From Gambelia wislizenii (Eukaryota; Chordata; Lepidosauria; Squamata; Crotaphytidae), in NCBI GenBank assembly GCA_030847615.1, contig JAUMIR010000004.1, positions 85,963,001 to 86,027,000 of the forward strand: a stretch of 64,000 bases of DNA. Direction: 5' to 3'. A program made the position numbers and the translations under genes. The stretch's first letter is position 1, and every line of letters starts with the position of its first letter. Shown piece after piece: positions 54,695 through 64,000 of the stretch. The notes under the pieces were generated by a model that was not told the origin of the DNA, did no database searches, and worked only from the letters and a program-made list of their open reading frames with translations.

Positions 54695-55110
54695 ATCTTA
54701 GCCTATTTATAAATGGCAGGTGTTTGTCCAAAATACAGCAGCTGGATTATTAACTGGTTAATGAACTATACTACTACAGCTTTAAAACCACAGTATTGGG
54801 CCCTAGTCCATTTCTAAGACAATTCAGATTGCTGGCAGGCATTAACCTTTACAGTCCTAAATGGCGTAGAAATCAAGTCACTTTAAAACGACCCACCTTC
54901 TCCTATAAGAGCCAGCCAACACAGAGAGATCTGCCTCACAGAGAGGCCTTTTCTGTTATCTCCATGGCCTCGGAGATGTGATGGGTGGTAACCAGAGATA
55001 GGCACTTCTCTGTGGTGGCACCACAGCTTTAAAACAGCCTCCTCTGGGAGATTTGTCTAGTATTGGATCTGCTGTCTTTTCAACACCAAGTTAAAACCTT
55101 TCTTATTTCT
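54695..55110 (+). mobile_element. Degraded L2/CR1-type ORF2 C-terminus
   Basis: Discontinuous frames give QTAA-like sequence, FRQFRLLAGINLYSPKWRRN, then HREAFSVISMAS and, further on, a LWGDL-like region followed by LLSFQHQVKTFLISSSLLD. The order resembles the VQNAAARLL ... AFSVxAPxLWNxLP ... FKxxLKTxLF layout of L2/CR1-group LINEs. The subfamily is uncertain. Confidence 0.5.
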
Positions 55111-55214
55111 TCAAGCCTTTTAGATTTTTGTTGTTCTTAACTCTGTTTTTATTTGCAATGTTGTGCCTTGAATCTTTGTGGGGGGAAGTTCTGATTACTG
55201 ATCTCATTGTTACA

Positions 55215-55807
55215 GGACATTATCAGACACAGCAAAAATTATGGGATTATGACATCATGGTAGTGCAAACAGGCCCCACTATCACACAACGTCACCATCT
55301 TTGCATGGTTACTCCATGCTACAGCTGTGAGCCATTGTTTCTAATTGACAGGACAAGCCATCAAAAGATCGTCAATATCAATTTTTTTCATGGTATTGAT
55401 GGCGTGCAAAACGATGCCCTGTTGTAATCGTGAGATTACAGCGTGAATGGGCAATCCTCAATGAGAAAACTTTCAGGTGAAAATGTGCACAGGATGCTCT
55501 TTTTATGAACTGTTCGTTTAGTTTCAACATTTTTAGGTTTGTTTCAGTGCTTGTGTTTTCATTTTCTTTGTTAATTAGAGTGTTTTTGAGTTTAAGCGCA
55601 CTCATATATTCTTGCAAGAACTGTTGAAATCTCGCCCATGCTAAATTGAGGAGGTAAACTCCCATTCCCATTGGCGTGTGATAATTCCATGGCAGTTCTT
55701 TTGTGTGATTACAGTGACATGTGATAGTAAGTGTAATAATGTCATGATGTTTCTGCTATCCTTATTCACAGAATTATAGCATTTTAGATGCTCGTCTGAT
55801 AATGTTC
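55215..55807 (+). mobile_element. MITE, ATTATCAGAC-ended family, copy B
   Basis: 593-bp element. Ends GGACATTATCAGAC and the inverse of GAACATTATCAGAC. ACA flanks both sides (55212-55214 and 55808-55810) as a 3-bp TSD. The interior aligns with copy A (58-631): CATGGTATTGA, GTGCAAAAC, TGAATGGGC, CTCTTTTTATGAACTGT and a terminal TTTTAGATGCTCGTCTGATA. A GTAAGT is about 80 bp from the right end. Non-coding. Confidence 0.82.
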
Positions 55808-55810
55808 ACA

Positions 55811-56189
55811 GAGTTTAATTTAACAAAAAATATTGAGAATTGTTGGATTGAAAAACAGAGCAAAAATGATCACAATAAACATTACACTTAGAATGTCAGC
55901 TTCCCATGTTCTCAGAATGATGATTTAGTGCAAATTTGAAAGTTTGGGAAGGAAGACCCACAAAATACAGTATCATTAGGAATGATTTTTTTAAAACCTG
56001 CAAGGGATATTGCCTTAATTAGCATGCACTTCCTTGGTCTTGATTCTGCAATTACAACAAAGCACATGAACGTAGTTTGGGACCCTTGATCCAAGTGTGA
56101 CTTGAGGCCTTGTCTACACTGGTGGGAAACCCTAGACGTACCTCATAGCCACGGTAGATTTCTTTGCTCCACAGCGGCCTTGTTAACAC
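55811..56189. other. Unassigned sequence
   Basis: AT-rich; nothing supported. Confidence 0.35.
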
Positions 56190-56297
56190 CATATCAGGGA
56201 TGCTGTGATCATGATTTCCTGCATGGCAGGGGGTTGGACTGGATGGCCCTTGTGGTCTCTTCCAACTCTACGATTCTATGATTCTATGATTCTATAT
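56190..56297 (+). mobile_element. CR1 LINE, 3' UTR and tail only
   Basis: ATGATTTCCTGCATGGCAGG, GGGTTGGACTGGATGGCCCT, TGTGGTCTCTTCCAACTCTA, then three ATTCTATG units. A short upstream ATATCAGGGATGCTGTGATC corresponds to the last ORF2 codons and stop region. Confidence 0.92.
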
Positions 56298-57074
56298 ACA
56301 CCAGGATTGTTCAATTGTAGATCAGAATATCCTGCCACACTGTAATTCAGGTCAGAGTAAAAGGGCAGTCCTATGCTGACCACATGTCCTATGCATCGTA
56401 CTATTTCTAGCCACATGGCTGGGGCTGCACCATTGTTTTTTTCTCTTTGCTCATGCATGCAATTAAGTGGATATATGTGGTCCCAGAGTACTTTATTACT
56501 GGATAAGTGGAGATACACCTATCCAGATATGCACACAATCAAAAATTAAACTAAAATAAAACACCAGAATGGAGTCCCATCCGCTGGAAGTTCTACCCTG
56601 GCTTTCGCCAAAGTCAATCCTCAGCTGCCCCATGCCCCAAAATCCAGTTTCCCCCTCAAATATAGAGCAAACCACAAATCCGGAGTTTCCTGCAGAAACC
56701 CTGGTTAAAATGCACATAGTCGAAAACATCATGTGTCAACTGTGAATATGGGGTGAGTATGGGTTACTTTGCCCATGTAGACAAAAACTCATTTCCTCAC
56801 AGCATCCCACACCATGCATTTCTCCCTCCTACCTACTTTCTGTATGTTCCATTTTCCTTTGTTTTGGCCAAGAGTTCCCAGCAAGCCATGGCACTCACAG
56901 GCAGTTCCTGCAATGCCCACCAAGGTCCTCTGTCCCTTTATAGAGAAGAGATGAACCTGTGAGTGCACACTTAAAGGATGAATGGGGTGCATGGTTGTAT
57001 GCCTATGAATGGATAGGTGTGTTGAAGGAATGCATAAGGATGAGAGAGAGAGAAAGAAAGCACAATGGGATCTA
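56298..57074. other. Unassigned sequence
   Basis: GA-rich run near 57040-57061. No gene recognised. Confidence 0.4.
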
Positions 57075-58427
57075 TTATCTAGATCTAAGCTATCCAGACC
57101 CATTTCAAACCAGCTACTGAGCAGGATATGGAGAAGAGACCACTATGAGCACCTGAGTGGATGATCTTTGCGTGAGCACTGACAGGGGGAATGTGTCCCT
57201 GCTGGTGCTTTTGGATCTCTCAGCAGCATTTGATATCGACCATGGTATCCTTCTGGAACGCCTGAGGGATGTGGGAATCAGAAGGACTGTCTTTCAGTGG
57301 TTCTGGGTCTATCTCTCAGGCTAGTTCTAGATGGTGGTGCTTGGGGATAGCTGCTTTTCAAAAAAGGAGCTGTTATATGGCATACCCCAAGGTGCCATTC
57401 TATCCCAAATGCTATTTAACATTTACATGAAATGCTGGGAGAGATCATCTGGAGGTAAGGGGCAGGGTGTTATCAATATGCTGATGACACCAAAATAGAC
57501 ACTCCATGCCTTCAAAAACAGCCTCAGCCAAGGATAGTGTGTCTCCTCTGAATGAATGGCTGAAGGAGGTAATTGGCTAGATGAGGAAAAACAAACTGAA
57601 GCTGGATCCAGACAAGATGGAGGTGCTTACTGTCAAGGGTTCTAATCTGGGTCTGAGGTGTGTCAACCAGTCCTGGATGGAATTACACCCCCTGAAAGAC
57701 TGTGTTCACAGCTTGGGGGTGCTTCTGGATCTGTCACTCTAAATAACAGCTCAGATAGATATGTCAGCCAGGAGTGCTTACTACTAGCTTTGGCTGTTAC
57801 GCCAGCTGCGTCCTTTCCTAGAGTTGAAGAATCTAACGATGGTAGTGCATGCACTGGTAATCTCAAGGCTGGACTTTTGCAATACACTGTACATTGGGCT
57901 ACCTCTGTACCAAGTTCAGAAACTTCAATTCGTTCAAAACGCAGCAGTCGGATTAGTCACTGGTACATCCAGGAGTGATCATATCACACCAATATTGAAA
58001 TTGCTTCACTGCAGCCAATTAGTTTCCAGACAAGGTACAAAGTGTTGGTTATTACCTTTAAAGCACTATATGGTTTGAGTTCAGGTTACCTACAGGATTG
58101 CCTTCTCCCATATAAACCACGCCACACACTTAGGTCCTCTGGGGGACATTTGCTCCAGTCAGCCAGGACTAGGTTGGCAACTGTCAACCAGAGCACATTT
58201 TCTTCAGCTGTCCCTAGACTGTGGAACAGTCTCTTCCGGTAGGCCGATCCTGATTATTTTAAATTGTATTGATTGTTTTAAAATGTCTTGGTCTTACTTG
58301 TTCTTTTAAATTGATATATGTTTTTAACTGATATGTGATTTTAACCAACATTATGTTTATATGTTAATTTGTTGTTCCCCGTCTTAATCCATAGGGAGGG
58401 GTGGGTAAGAAGTAAATAGTAGGGATC
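57075..58427 (+). mobile_element. L2 LINE, degraded RT part to 3' end
   Basis: Frames with stops and shifts give DPFQTSY, NVSLLVLLDLSAAFDI, GIPQGAILSQMLFNIYMK, YADDTK (catalytic YADD), KLKLDPDKMEVLTVKG and LGVLLDLSL. Then come LRQLRPFLELKNLTMVVHAL, VISRLDFCNTLYIGLPLYQV, KLQFVQNAAVGLVTGTSRSD and LRSSGGHLLQSARTRLATVN. The 3' end reads CCCCGTCTTAATCCATAGGG with AGGGGTGGGTAAGAAGTAAA. It is more decayed than the 17.3-kb copy and starts further downstream. Confidence 0.9.
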
Positions 58428-58575
58428 TAGTATGTATGTGTGTGCATGTGATGGAAACAAAAAGGGGAATTTCTAATGTGGAGTATACAGGTTCTGTGTG
58501 ATTTGTGGTAAATCTCCTATTTGAAGACTTACGTTTCATAACGTAGCCTATAGTATTCCCTCAAAGTCTCCCTTT
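58428..58575. other. Spacer between L2 and CR1 3' ends
   Basis: Short (TGTG) tract; no feature. The L2 (plus) and CR1 (minus) meet 3' end to 3' end. Confidence 0.35.
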
Positions 58576-58659
58576 GAATCATAGAATCATAGAATTGTAG
58601 AGTTGGAAGAGACCACAAGGGCCATCCAGTCCAACCCCCTGCCAAGCAGGAAATCATGA

Positions 58660-59289
58660 TCAAAGCATCCCTGACAGATGGCCATCCAGCCTCTGTTTAA
58701 AGACCTCTAAGGAAGGAGACCCGACCATGCTCCGAGGGAGTGTGTTCCACTGCCGAATAGCTCTTACTGTCAGAAAGTTCCTCCTAATGTTGAGGTGGAA
58801 TCTCTGTTCCTGGAACTTGCATCCATTGTTCCGTCTTCTAGTCTCTGGAGCAGCAGAAAACAAGCTTGCTCCATCCTCAATGTAACACCCCTTCAAATAC
58901 TTAAACAGGGCTATCATGTCGCCCCTTAACCGTCTTTTTTCCAGGCTAAACATACCCAGCTCCCTAAGTCTTTCCTCATAAGGCATGGTTTCCAGACCTT
59001 TCACCATTTTAGTCGCCCTCCTCTGGACATGCTCCAATTTGTCATTATCCTTTTTGAATTGTGGTGCCCAGAACTGGACACACTATTCTAGGTGAGGCCT
59101 CACCAAGGTAGAATAGAGTGGCACTATGACTTCCTTTGATCTAGACACTATACTTCTATTGATGCAGCCCAAAATTGCATTGACCTTTTTAGCTGCCGCA
59201 TCACACTGTTGACTCATGTTCAACTTGTGGTCTACTAGGACTCCTAGATCCCTTTTGCACGTAGTCTCGTTCAGCCAGGTCTCCCCCAT
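58660..59289 (-). pseudogene. CR1 ORF2 C-terminal region
   Basis: Two minus-strand frames: TTCKRDLGVLVDHKLNMSQQ, CDAAAKKVNAILGCINRSIV and IVPLYSTLVRPHLE, then after a TAG and shift [20 protein letters not shown] through QRLDGHLSGML stop. The matching 6.5-kb fragment is more continuous over the second half. This region follows the RT in CR1 and is thought to help bind the 3' UTR. Confidence 0.85.
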
Positions 59290-59335
59290 GCTTTTCTATG
59301 CTTTTCATTTTTCATTTCATTTCTATGCTTTTCAT
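59290..59335. repeat. Slippage repeat within CR1 ORF2
   Basis: TTTCTATGCTTTTCATTT occurs in nearly identical units (59292-59340, plus strand) where intact CR1 has unique coding sequence. The expansion shifts the frame and introduces a stop between the RT and the C-terminal domain. Confidence 0.75.
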
Positions 59336-60439
59336 TTCATTTTTCTGCCCTAAGTGCAGTACCTTACATTTCTCTGTATTGAATTTCATTTTGTTAGCTT
59401 TGGCCCAGCTTTCTAGTCTATTCAAGTCATTTTGAATTTTGATCCTGTCCTCTAGGGTATTAGCTACTCCTCCTAATTTGGTGTCATCTGCAAATTTGAT
59501 AAGTATGCCCCTAATTCCCTCATCCAAGTCATTGATAAAGATGTTGAATAGCACTGTGCCAAGGACAGAACCCTGTGGCACCCCACTGGTCACATCTTTC
59601 CAAGACGAAGAGGAGCCACTGCTGAGCACCCTTTGGGTTCGGCCGGTCAACCAATTACAAATCCATTTAACAGTTAACTTGTCTAGCCCATATTTTACAA
59701 GCTTGTTTGCAAGAATGTCATAGGGAACCTTGTCAAAGGCCTTACTGAAATCAACGTATGCGATATCCACAACATTCCCTTCATCTACCAAGCTGGTCAT
59801 TTTATCAAAAAAAGAGATCAGATTAGTCTGGCATGACTTGTTTCTCTGAAACCCATGTTGACTTTTTGTGATTATGGCATTGCCTTCTAAATGTTCACAG
59901 ACTTTCTGTTTAATGATCTGCTCTAGAATCTTCCCTGGTATTGATGTCAGACTAACTGGATGATAATTGTTGGGATCCTCTTTTTTCCCCTTTTTGAAGA
60001 TGTGGACGTTTGCCCTCCTCCAGTCTGCTGGGACTTCTCCTGTTCTCCAAGAGTTCTCAAAGATTATTGCCAATGGCTCTGAGATTACATTTGCCAGCTC
60101 TGTTAATACCCTTGGATGTAGTTCATCTGGTCCTGGAGATTTAAAATCATTTAGATTAAGAAGGTATTCCTGTACTACCTCTTTACTTATTTTGAGCTGG
60201 ATTTCCCCTATTGTGTCCTCTGTTCCATTCTCCTCAGGTTGGTCCCCCTTTTCCTTTTCTGAAAACACTGAGGCAAAGAAGGTGTTGAGTAATTCTGCCT
60301 TTTCTCTGTCCCCTGTTAGCATTTTGCCATCTTCTCCACGTAGTGGCCCTACCATTTCCTTCTTCTTCCTTTTGGTGTGGCCATACCCCAAAAAAACCCT
60401 TTTTATTGTTCTTAACCTCTCAAGCGAGCCTGAGCTCAT
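59312..60439 (-). pseudogene. CR1 ORF2 reverse transcriptase domain
   Basis: 375 open codons. Motifs in order: FKSPGPDELHPRVLTELANV, NYHPVSLTSIPGKILEQIIK, HGFQRNKSCQTNLISFFDKM, VDIAYVDFSKAFDKVPYDIL (first catalytic Asp), SGVPQGSVLGTVLFNIFIND, IKFADDTKLGG (FADD catalytic box, near 59482-59499), AKANKMKFNTEKCKVLHLGQ. The usual NYRPVSL is NYHPVSL here. All key residues of the palm appear intact, but frameshifts on both sides separate it from the endonuclease and C-terminus. Confidence 0.92.
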
Positions 60440-60887
60440 TCTGCACTTTAGCTTTTCTGACTTTACTCCTACACGTGTTCACTATCTGTGAATTCTTCTT
60501 TAGTGATTTCCCCCTTTTTCCATTTCCTATACATGTTCCATTTAAAACTTAGCTCTGTTGAAAGTTCTTTAGTCATCCATCCTGGTTTCTTGAGACACCT
60601 CCCATTTTTCTTCCTCATTGGTACTGCTTGAAATTGTGCCTTCAGTATTTCCCTTTTGAGAAATTGAAGTCCCTTCCCTTTTAGTATTCCTGACCATGGG
60701 ATCACCCCAATATTTCCCTGAATTTATTGAAATCAGCTCTCCTAAAGTCTAGAATGCATGTCTGACTATGCCTGGCTTCTCCTTTCCATTATATAACAAA
60801 CTCCAGGAGAACATAATCACTCTCACCCAAGGATCCCACCACTTGCACCCCATTAACCAGGTCATCACTGTTGGTTAGGATCAGATC

Positions 60888-61700
60888 TTAAATAGCTGAC
60901 CCCCTTGTTGCCTCTTCCACCTTTTGGACAATGAAATTGTCTTCCAGGCAAGTAAGGAATTTGTTAGACCTTGAAGTTTTGGTTGAGTTAGATTTCCAGC
61001 AAATATCAGGATAGTTAAAGTCACCCATCACTACTATATCTCTCCTTTCTGCGTGTGTGGTCATCTGTTCTAGAAAGGCATCATCCAGTTCATCTGTCTG
61101 ACTTGGGGGTCTGTAGTAGAGTTCCACAATAACATCCCTGTTGTTTCTCTCCCCTTTAATTTTTATCCAGATGCTCTCCACCTGGCTTCCAGTACTGATG
61201 TCATGGATCTCTTCACTGGTGTAAATATCCCTGACATATAATGCTATTCCTCCTCCTTTCCTGTTTGGCCTGTTTCTCTTAAAAAGGTTATACCCCTCTA
61301 TTCCTACATTCCAATCATGAGACTCATCCTTCCAGGTTTCAGTAATGTCTATTATATAATATTTGCTTTGTTGTGCTAGGAGTTCAAGTTCATCTTGCTT
61401 ATTTCCCATGCTCTCCGCATTAGTGTAGAGACATCTAAGACCATGTGTTCCCTTTACTTGCTGCCTGTGCAAGGGTTTTTTTTGCCTCCCACTGTTGTGT
61501 CCTTGCACTGTTTGCCTTGTTCCCTCTATGATGGCTTGACTATTTTCTCCAGCCCTTTTGCCTTCCAGAATACTATCTCCCTCCCCCATATGACTCAGTT
61601 TAAAGCCCTCCTGATCAAATTCTTGAGACTGTTGGCAAAAACGTTTCTGCCAACTGGTGAATTTGGTTGAGAAAATTTGGGATTCCTGGCCTAGGGCAAA
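60888..61700 (-). pseudogene. CR1 ORF2 endonuclease domain
   Basis: APE-type endonuclease. Motifs: [20 protein letters not shown] (N-terminal Asn), [16 protein letters not shown] (catalytic Glu), [45 protein letters not shown] (Asp/Asn pair), and the last motif as LGESDYVLLEF. In the last motif the usual Ser-Asp-His is Ser-Asp-Tyr, so the catalytic His is lost. The frame also stops at 60888 before this last motif. The N-terminal extension above residue 100 is not a recognised domain. Confidence 0.9.
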
Positions 61701-62481
61701 GGTGGGGCGGGGCACCTTTACTCCTCCAGATCTTGTTGTTGGTTTCCCACTATGACCAGTCCTAGACAATGTGACCAGTAAGGGCAGCTATAATGATATC
61801 ATTTGAAGAGTCATAGGTTCCTCAGGCTATCAGTTTTAATCTGTATGCACTAGTGTGCCTCTCCCTCAATGACACATAAACATTGTGATTCCCTCCCCAC
61901 TAAATCCTTCCCTGAATTCCCAGCTGACTACTTTTTCATTCCAGCCCTTACTGCCACCAACCCAGCTCCAGTGTTCTCCACAAGAGACCTCAGTTTAAAT
62001 GTATTCTGAGATGGGAGGCTCACCAGATGGCTTTGGGCAGCCTCGTCAGCATAGCTTCCTTCCCAGGATATATTTATTTATTTGTTTTATTGCTTTATGT
62101 TTTGGATGTTTATGCTGCCAGTGCAGAGGCTTGAGACGGTGATATATAGGAGACATAAAGCACTTGGCATATGGAAGAGAGCTATAGAATTAATTTTTAA
62201 AAAAGTAATAGTCACCCAACTATGACTGCAGTGCAGGCTGGCAGAGGGTGTGGCACACTGCAAGTCTATTTTGATCAGTAAGAAACCTGACGGTATGGAG
62301 GCAGATTCCCACCCCTCTTCCGATGCTTAGGGTTACAACTCATATAATCCCTTTCCATTGGACATGCCAGCTAGGGCTTCTGGAAGTTGAAGTCCAACAT
62401 ATCTAGAGGGCCTGCTGTATGACAAACGTAACCTTCCTCAGCTAATCTAGATATGTTTAGGAGAGGACTCAGAGATAGTAT
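61701..62481. other. Mostly unique sequence
   Basis: A hAT-like half palindrome near 62340-62425 (TTGAAGTCCAACATATCTAG, AGGGCCTGC). The first 70 bases may still be CR1. Otherwise nothing. Confidence 0.4.
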
Positions 62482-62483
62482 TA

Positions 62484-62713
62484 CAGTTGTCCCTCCATAT
62501 CCACGGATTTGGTATCCACAGATTTAAGTATTCACGACTTGAAAATATTCTTTAAAAAATAATAATCCAAAAAGTAAACCTTGATTTTGCCATCTTATAT
62601 AAGGGACACCATTTTGCTATGCCATTGCATGTGATGGGACTTGAGTATTCACAGATTTTGGTATCCACGGGGCGTCCTGGAACCAAACCCCAGTGAATAT
62701 GAAGGGACAACTG
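62484..62713. mobile_element. Tigger/pogo-like MITE 3 with TA TSD
   Basis: CAGTTGTCCCTCCATATCCA at the left and GAATATGAAGGGACAACTG at the right form inverted ends. TA lies outside both (62482-62483 and 62714-62715). Inner segments GATTTGGTATCCACAGATTT and TATTCACAGATTTTGGTATC are themselves inverted-related. Best-preserved member of this group in the window; non-coding. Confidence 0.88.
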
Positions 62714-62715
62714 TA

Positions 62716-64000
62716 TTTCATTTCAGTCTCAGCCTTCCTCCAAAAAAACTCTTTTACTTGTACAGTACCACTCCACATTTAGCCTCAAAACCCTGTGAAG
62801 TCAGTTAAGCTGCAAGATGTTGGCTGACCCAAGAACTCAAAGGATGATTGGTGATTTGAACCCTGATCTCCCCATTTACAGTCCAACATCCTCACTGCTG
62901 TACCTATGGTGGCTCTCATAGGATTCAAGCTAAGAAACACAAAGATGGGAGCAAATGGAGGAGTTTGCTGCATTTTCTTTTCCTGTTACTACCTGTGCTG
63001 AGTCATCCCCAAAAACTGAAGCAGATTATTTTACTGCTAATTCTTACCAGAAGGGTTTTGCTCTCTAGTAGCTGCCAAACAGCTTTCCTAATTTTTGTCT
63101 GTTGCAAATATCCTTGTAGAAATTATTCCCCATGACTTGAACAACCCAAGAATGAGGGCAAAGCCATTCTCTGTACAGGAGCCAGACCGTGTCAGAATTC
63201 TCAAAGAACCAAGGCCTTAGAACCAAGCTGATTCCTGAAGGACAGACATGAGAGCATTGTGAATGCAGTTTTGCTTCTGAACTGATGGAGAGTGAAACTT
63301 CTCCAGTCATTAGACCACTGAGTGCCAAAATTGCACTAGTTATGTATTGATAGTAGCTCTGAGCACCACTCCAAGAATCAGCCACAAACACCTAATTAGG
63401 ATACCTAAGTGATTTGCCAAATCCACAGATTTTACTTTGATGATCAGGCTTTTGCACTTTAAACATGTTACTTTCTGGCTCTTTCATCATACCTGCAAAT
63501 TATCCTCAGAGGCAGACAGTGTGTGGTTTGAAACTAGGAACTCACAGATTCCACCTGAGGCCATTTCTGCCATTTCTGAAATTCCCATGCTAAATTAGCT
63601 AGCTAGTCAATAGCTAGCTAGTCAATGAAGTAGTCAGAGTCCACAAGGGAATAACATTTGGGAAAATGCTGAGCTGACTCCCACAAGGGTACCACTAGCT
63701 TGAGTCATGACATCAAGAGTCTCAAACAACTGAGTGACAGCTACATGGGGGGGAAAGGTTTCCTTGAAAAGGCCAAACAGGTCTATTGACCTATTCATAG
63801 CTGGACTGTTCAATCAGGTTTATGATATACCTTTGAGTCTATAGTCCCTGATAAAATTTGGAAATTATTTGTTAAAAAAGTATTACAGACAAATGGTGGG
63901 AGGTTACCTCCATGAGAAGAAATGAGATTCTGGAAAGATTAGGTAAGGGATAATGGCTCCATGAAGGGGAGCACTGAGGGGTTGGTGGGTAGGGGAATTA
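62716..64000. other. Unique-looking sequence to the window end
   Basis: No gene recognised; contains one short perfect tandem repeat. Confidence 0.45.
63596..63625. repeat. Perfect 15-bp tandem duplication
   Basis: TAGCTAGCTAGTCAA twice in direct tandem; the TAGCTAGCTA core is itself palindromic. Confidence 0.95.

Larger units (their letters stand above)
58576..61700 (-). mobile_element. CR1 LINE, nearly complete ORF2 and 3' end
   Basis: Longest LINE here, about 3.1 kb on the minus strand. Order: endonuclease (61430-60890), linker with RRADFNKFR and KKPGWMTKELSTELSFKWNM (60890-60440), reverse transcriptase (60400-59400), C-terminal domain (59290-58660), then 3' UTR and ATTCTATGA tail at 58576-58600. 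ORF1 and the 5' UTR are absent, so it is 5'-truncated at or above the start of ORF2. At least three breaks interrupt the frame: a stop plus shift near 60888, a shift near 60440-60470, and slippage near 59290-59330. It is not functional, but long open stretches (293 and 375 codons) suggest a fairly recent insertion. Confidence 0.95.

Noticed and set aside
59967..60491. 174-codon plus-strand frame
   Set aside because: Antisense shadow of the CR1 reverse transcriptase and linker.
1..64000. CRISPR array, operon, phage or bacterial mobile system
   Set aside because: Repeats are dispersed and palindromic, not regularly spaced; all coding traces are eukaryotic retrotransposons.
1..64000. Endogenous retrovirus or LTR element
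   Set aside because: No LTR pair, primer-binding site, or gag/pol/env-like frame was seen; all RT sequences are of the non-LTR type.

Overview
This window looks like non-coding nuclear DNA from a squamate reptile, probably a lizard. I found no convincing host exon, host gene, tRNA, rRNA or CpG island. The organism call rests on the mix of repeats: CR1 LINEs ending in the ATTCTATGA-type tail, reptilian L2 LINEs, squamate-type L1, RTE-BovB remnants, tRNA SINEs with a BovB-like 3' tail, and many short palindromic DNA transposons. Every protein-like stretch I could identify belongs to a retrotransposon and is broken.

Layout. 0-5 kb: one MITE of a GGACATTATCAG-ended family and two foldback MITEs. 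5-10 kb: a ggggcccatct-type MITE, two CR1 3' pieces (the second interrupted by another LINE with a C-terminal zinc finger) and a SINE. 13-20 kb: more MITEs and a long L2 reverse-transcriptase copy. 20-27 kb: a dispersed repeat split by a MITE, a BovB remnant and a SINE split by a foldback MITE. 28-29.5 kb: a 5'-truncated L1 with a clear target-site duplication (TSD). 36-41 kb: an L2 3' end inside an older repeat, then a 1.77-kb hAT-type element with an 8-bp TSD that carries a SINE, which carries a MITE. 43-50 kb: a foldback element holding the zinc-finger LINE with a 10-bp TSD, then an internally deleted L1 interrupted by a MITE. 53-62 kb: BovB, L2, a MITE, a second L2 and a nearly complete CR1 ORF2 on the minus strand. 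The rest is unique-looking sequence with microsatellites.

The genes do not form a pathway. What the window records is the order of insertions: at least seven nested insertions can be read directly, several resolved by exact TSDs. The most interesting items are (1) a four-copy MITE family with GGA(C/G)ATTATCAG ends, 3-bp TSDs and conserved splice-donor-like GTAAGT positions; (2) a zinc-finger LINE with a very short hairpin 3' UTR; and (3) two independent foldback-MITE insertions into the same short interval between the pol III boxes of a SINE. I found no new cellular system. All family names come from recalled motifs, not database searches.
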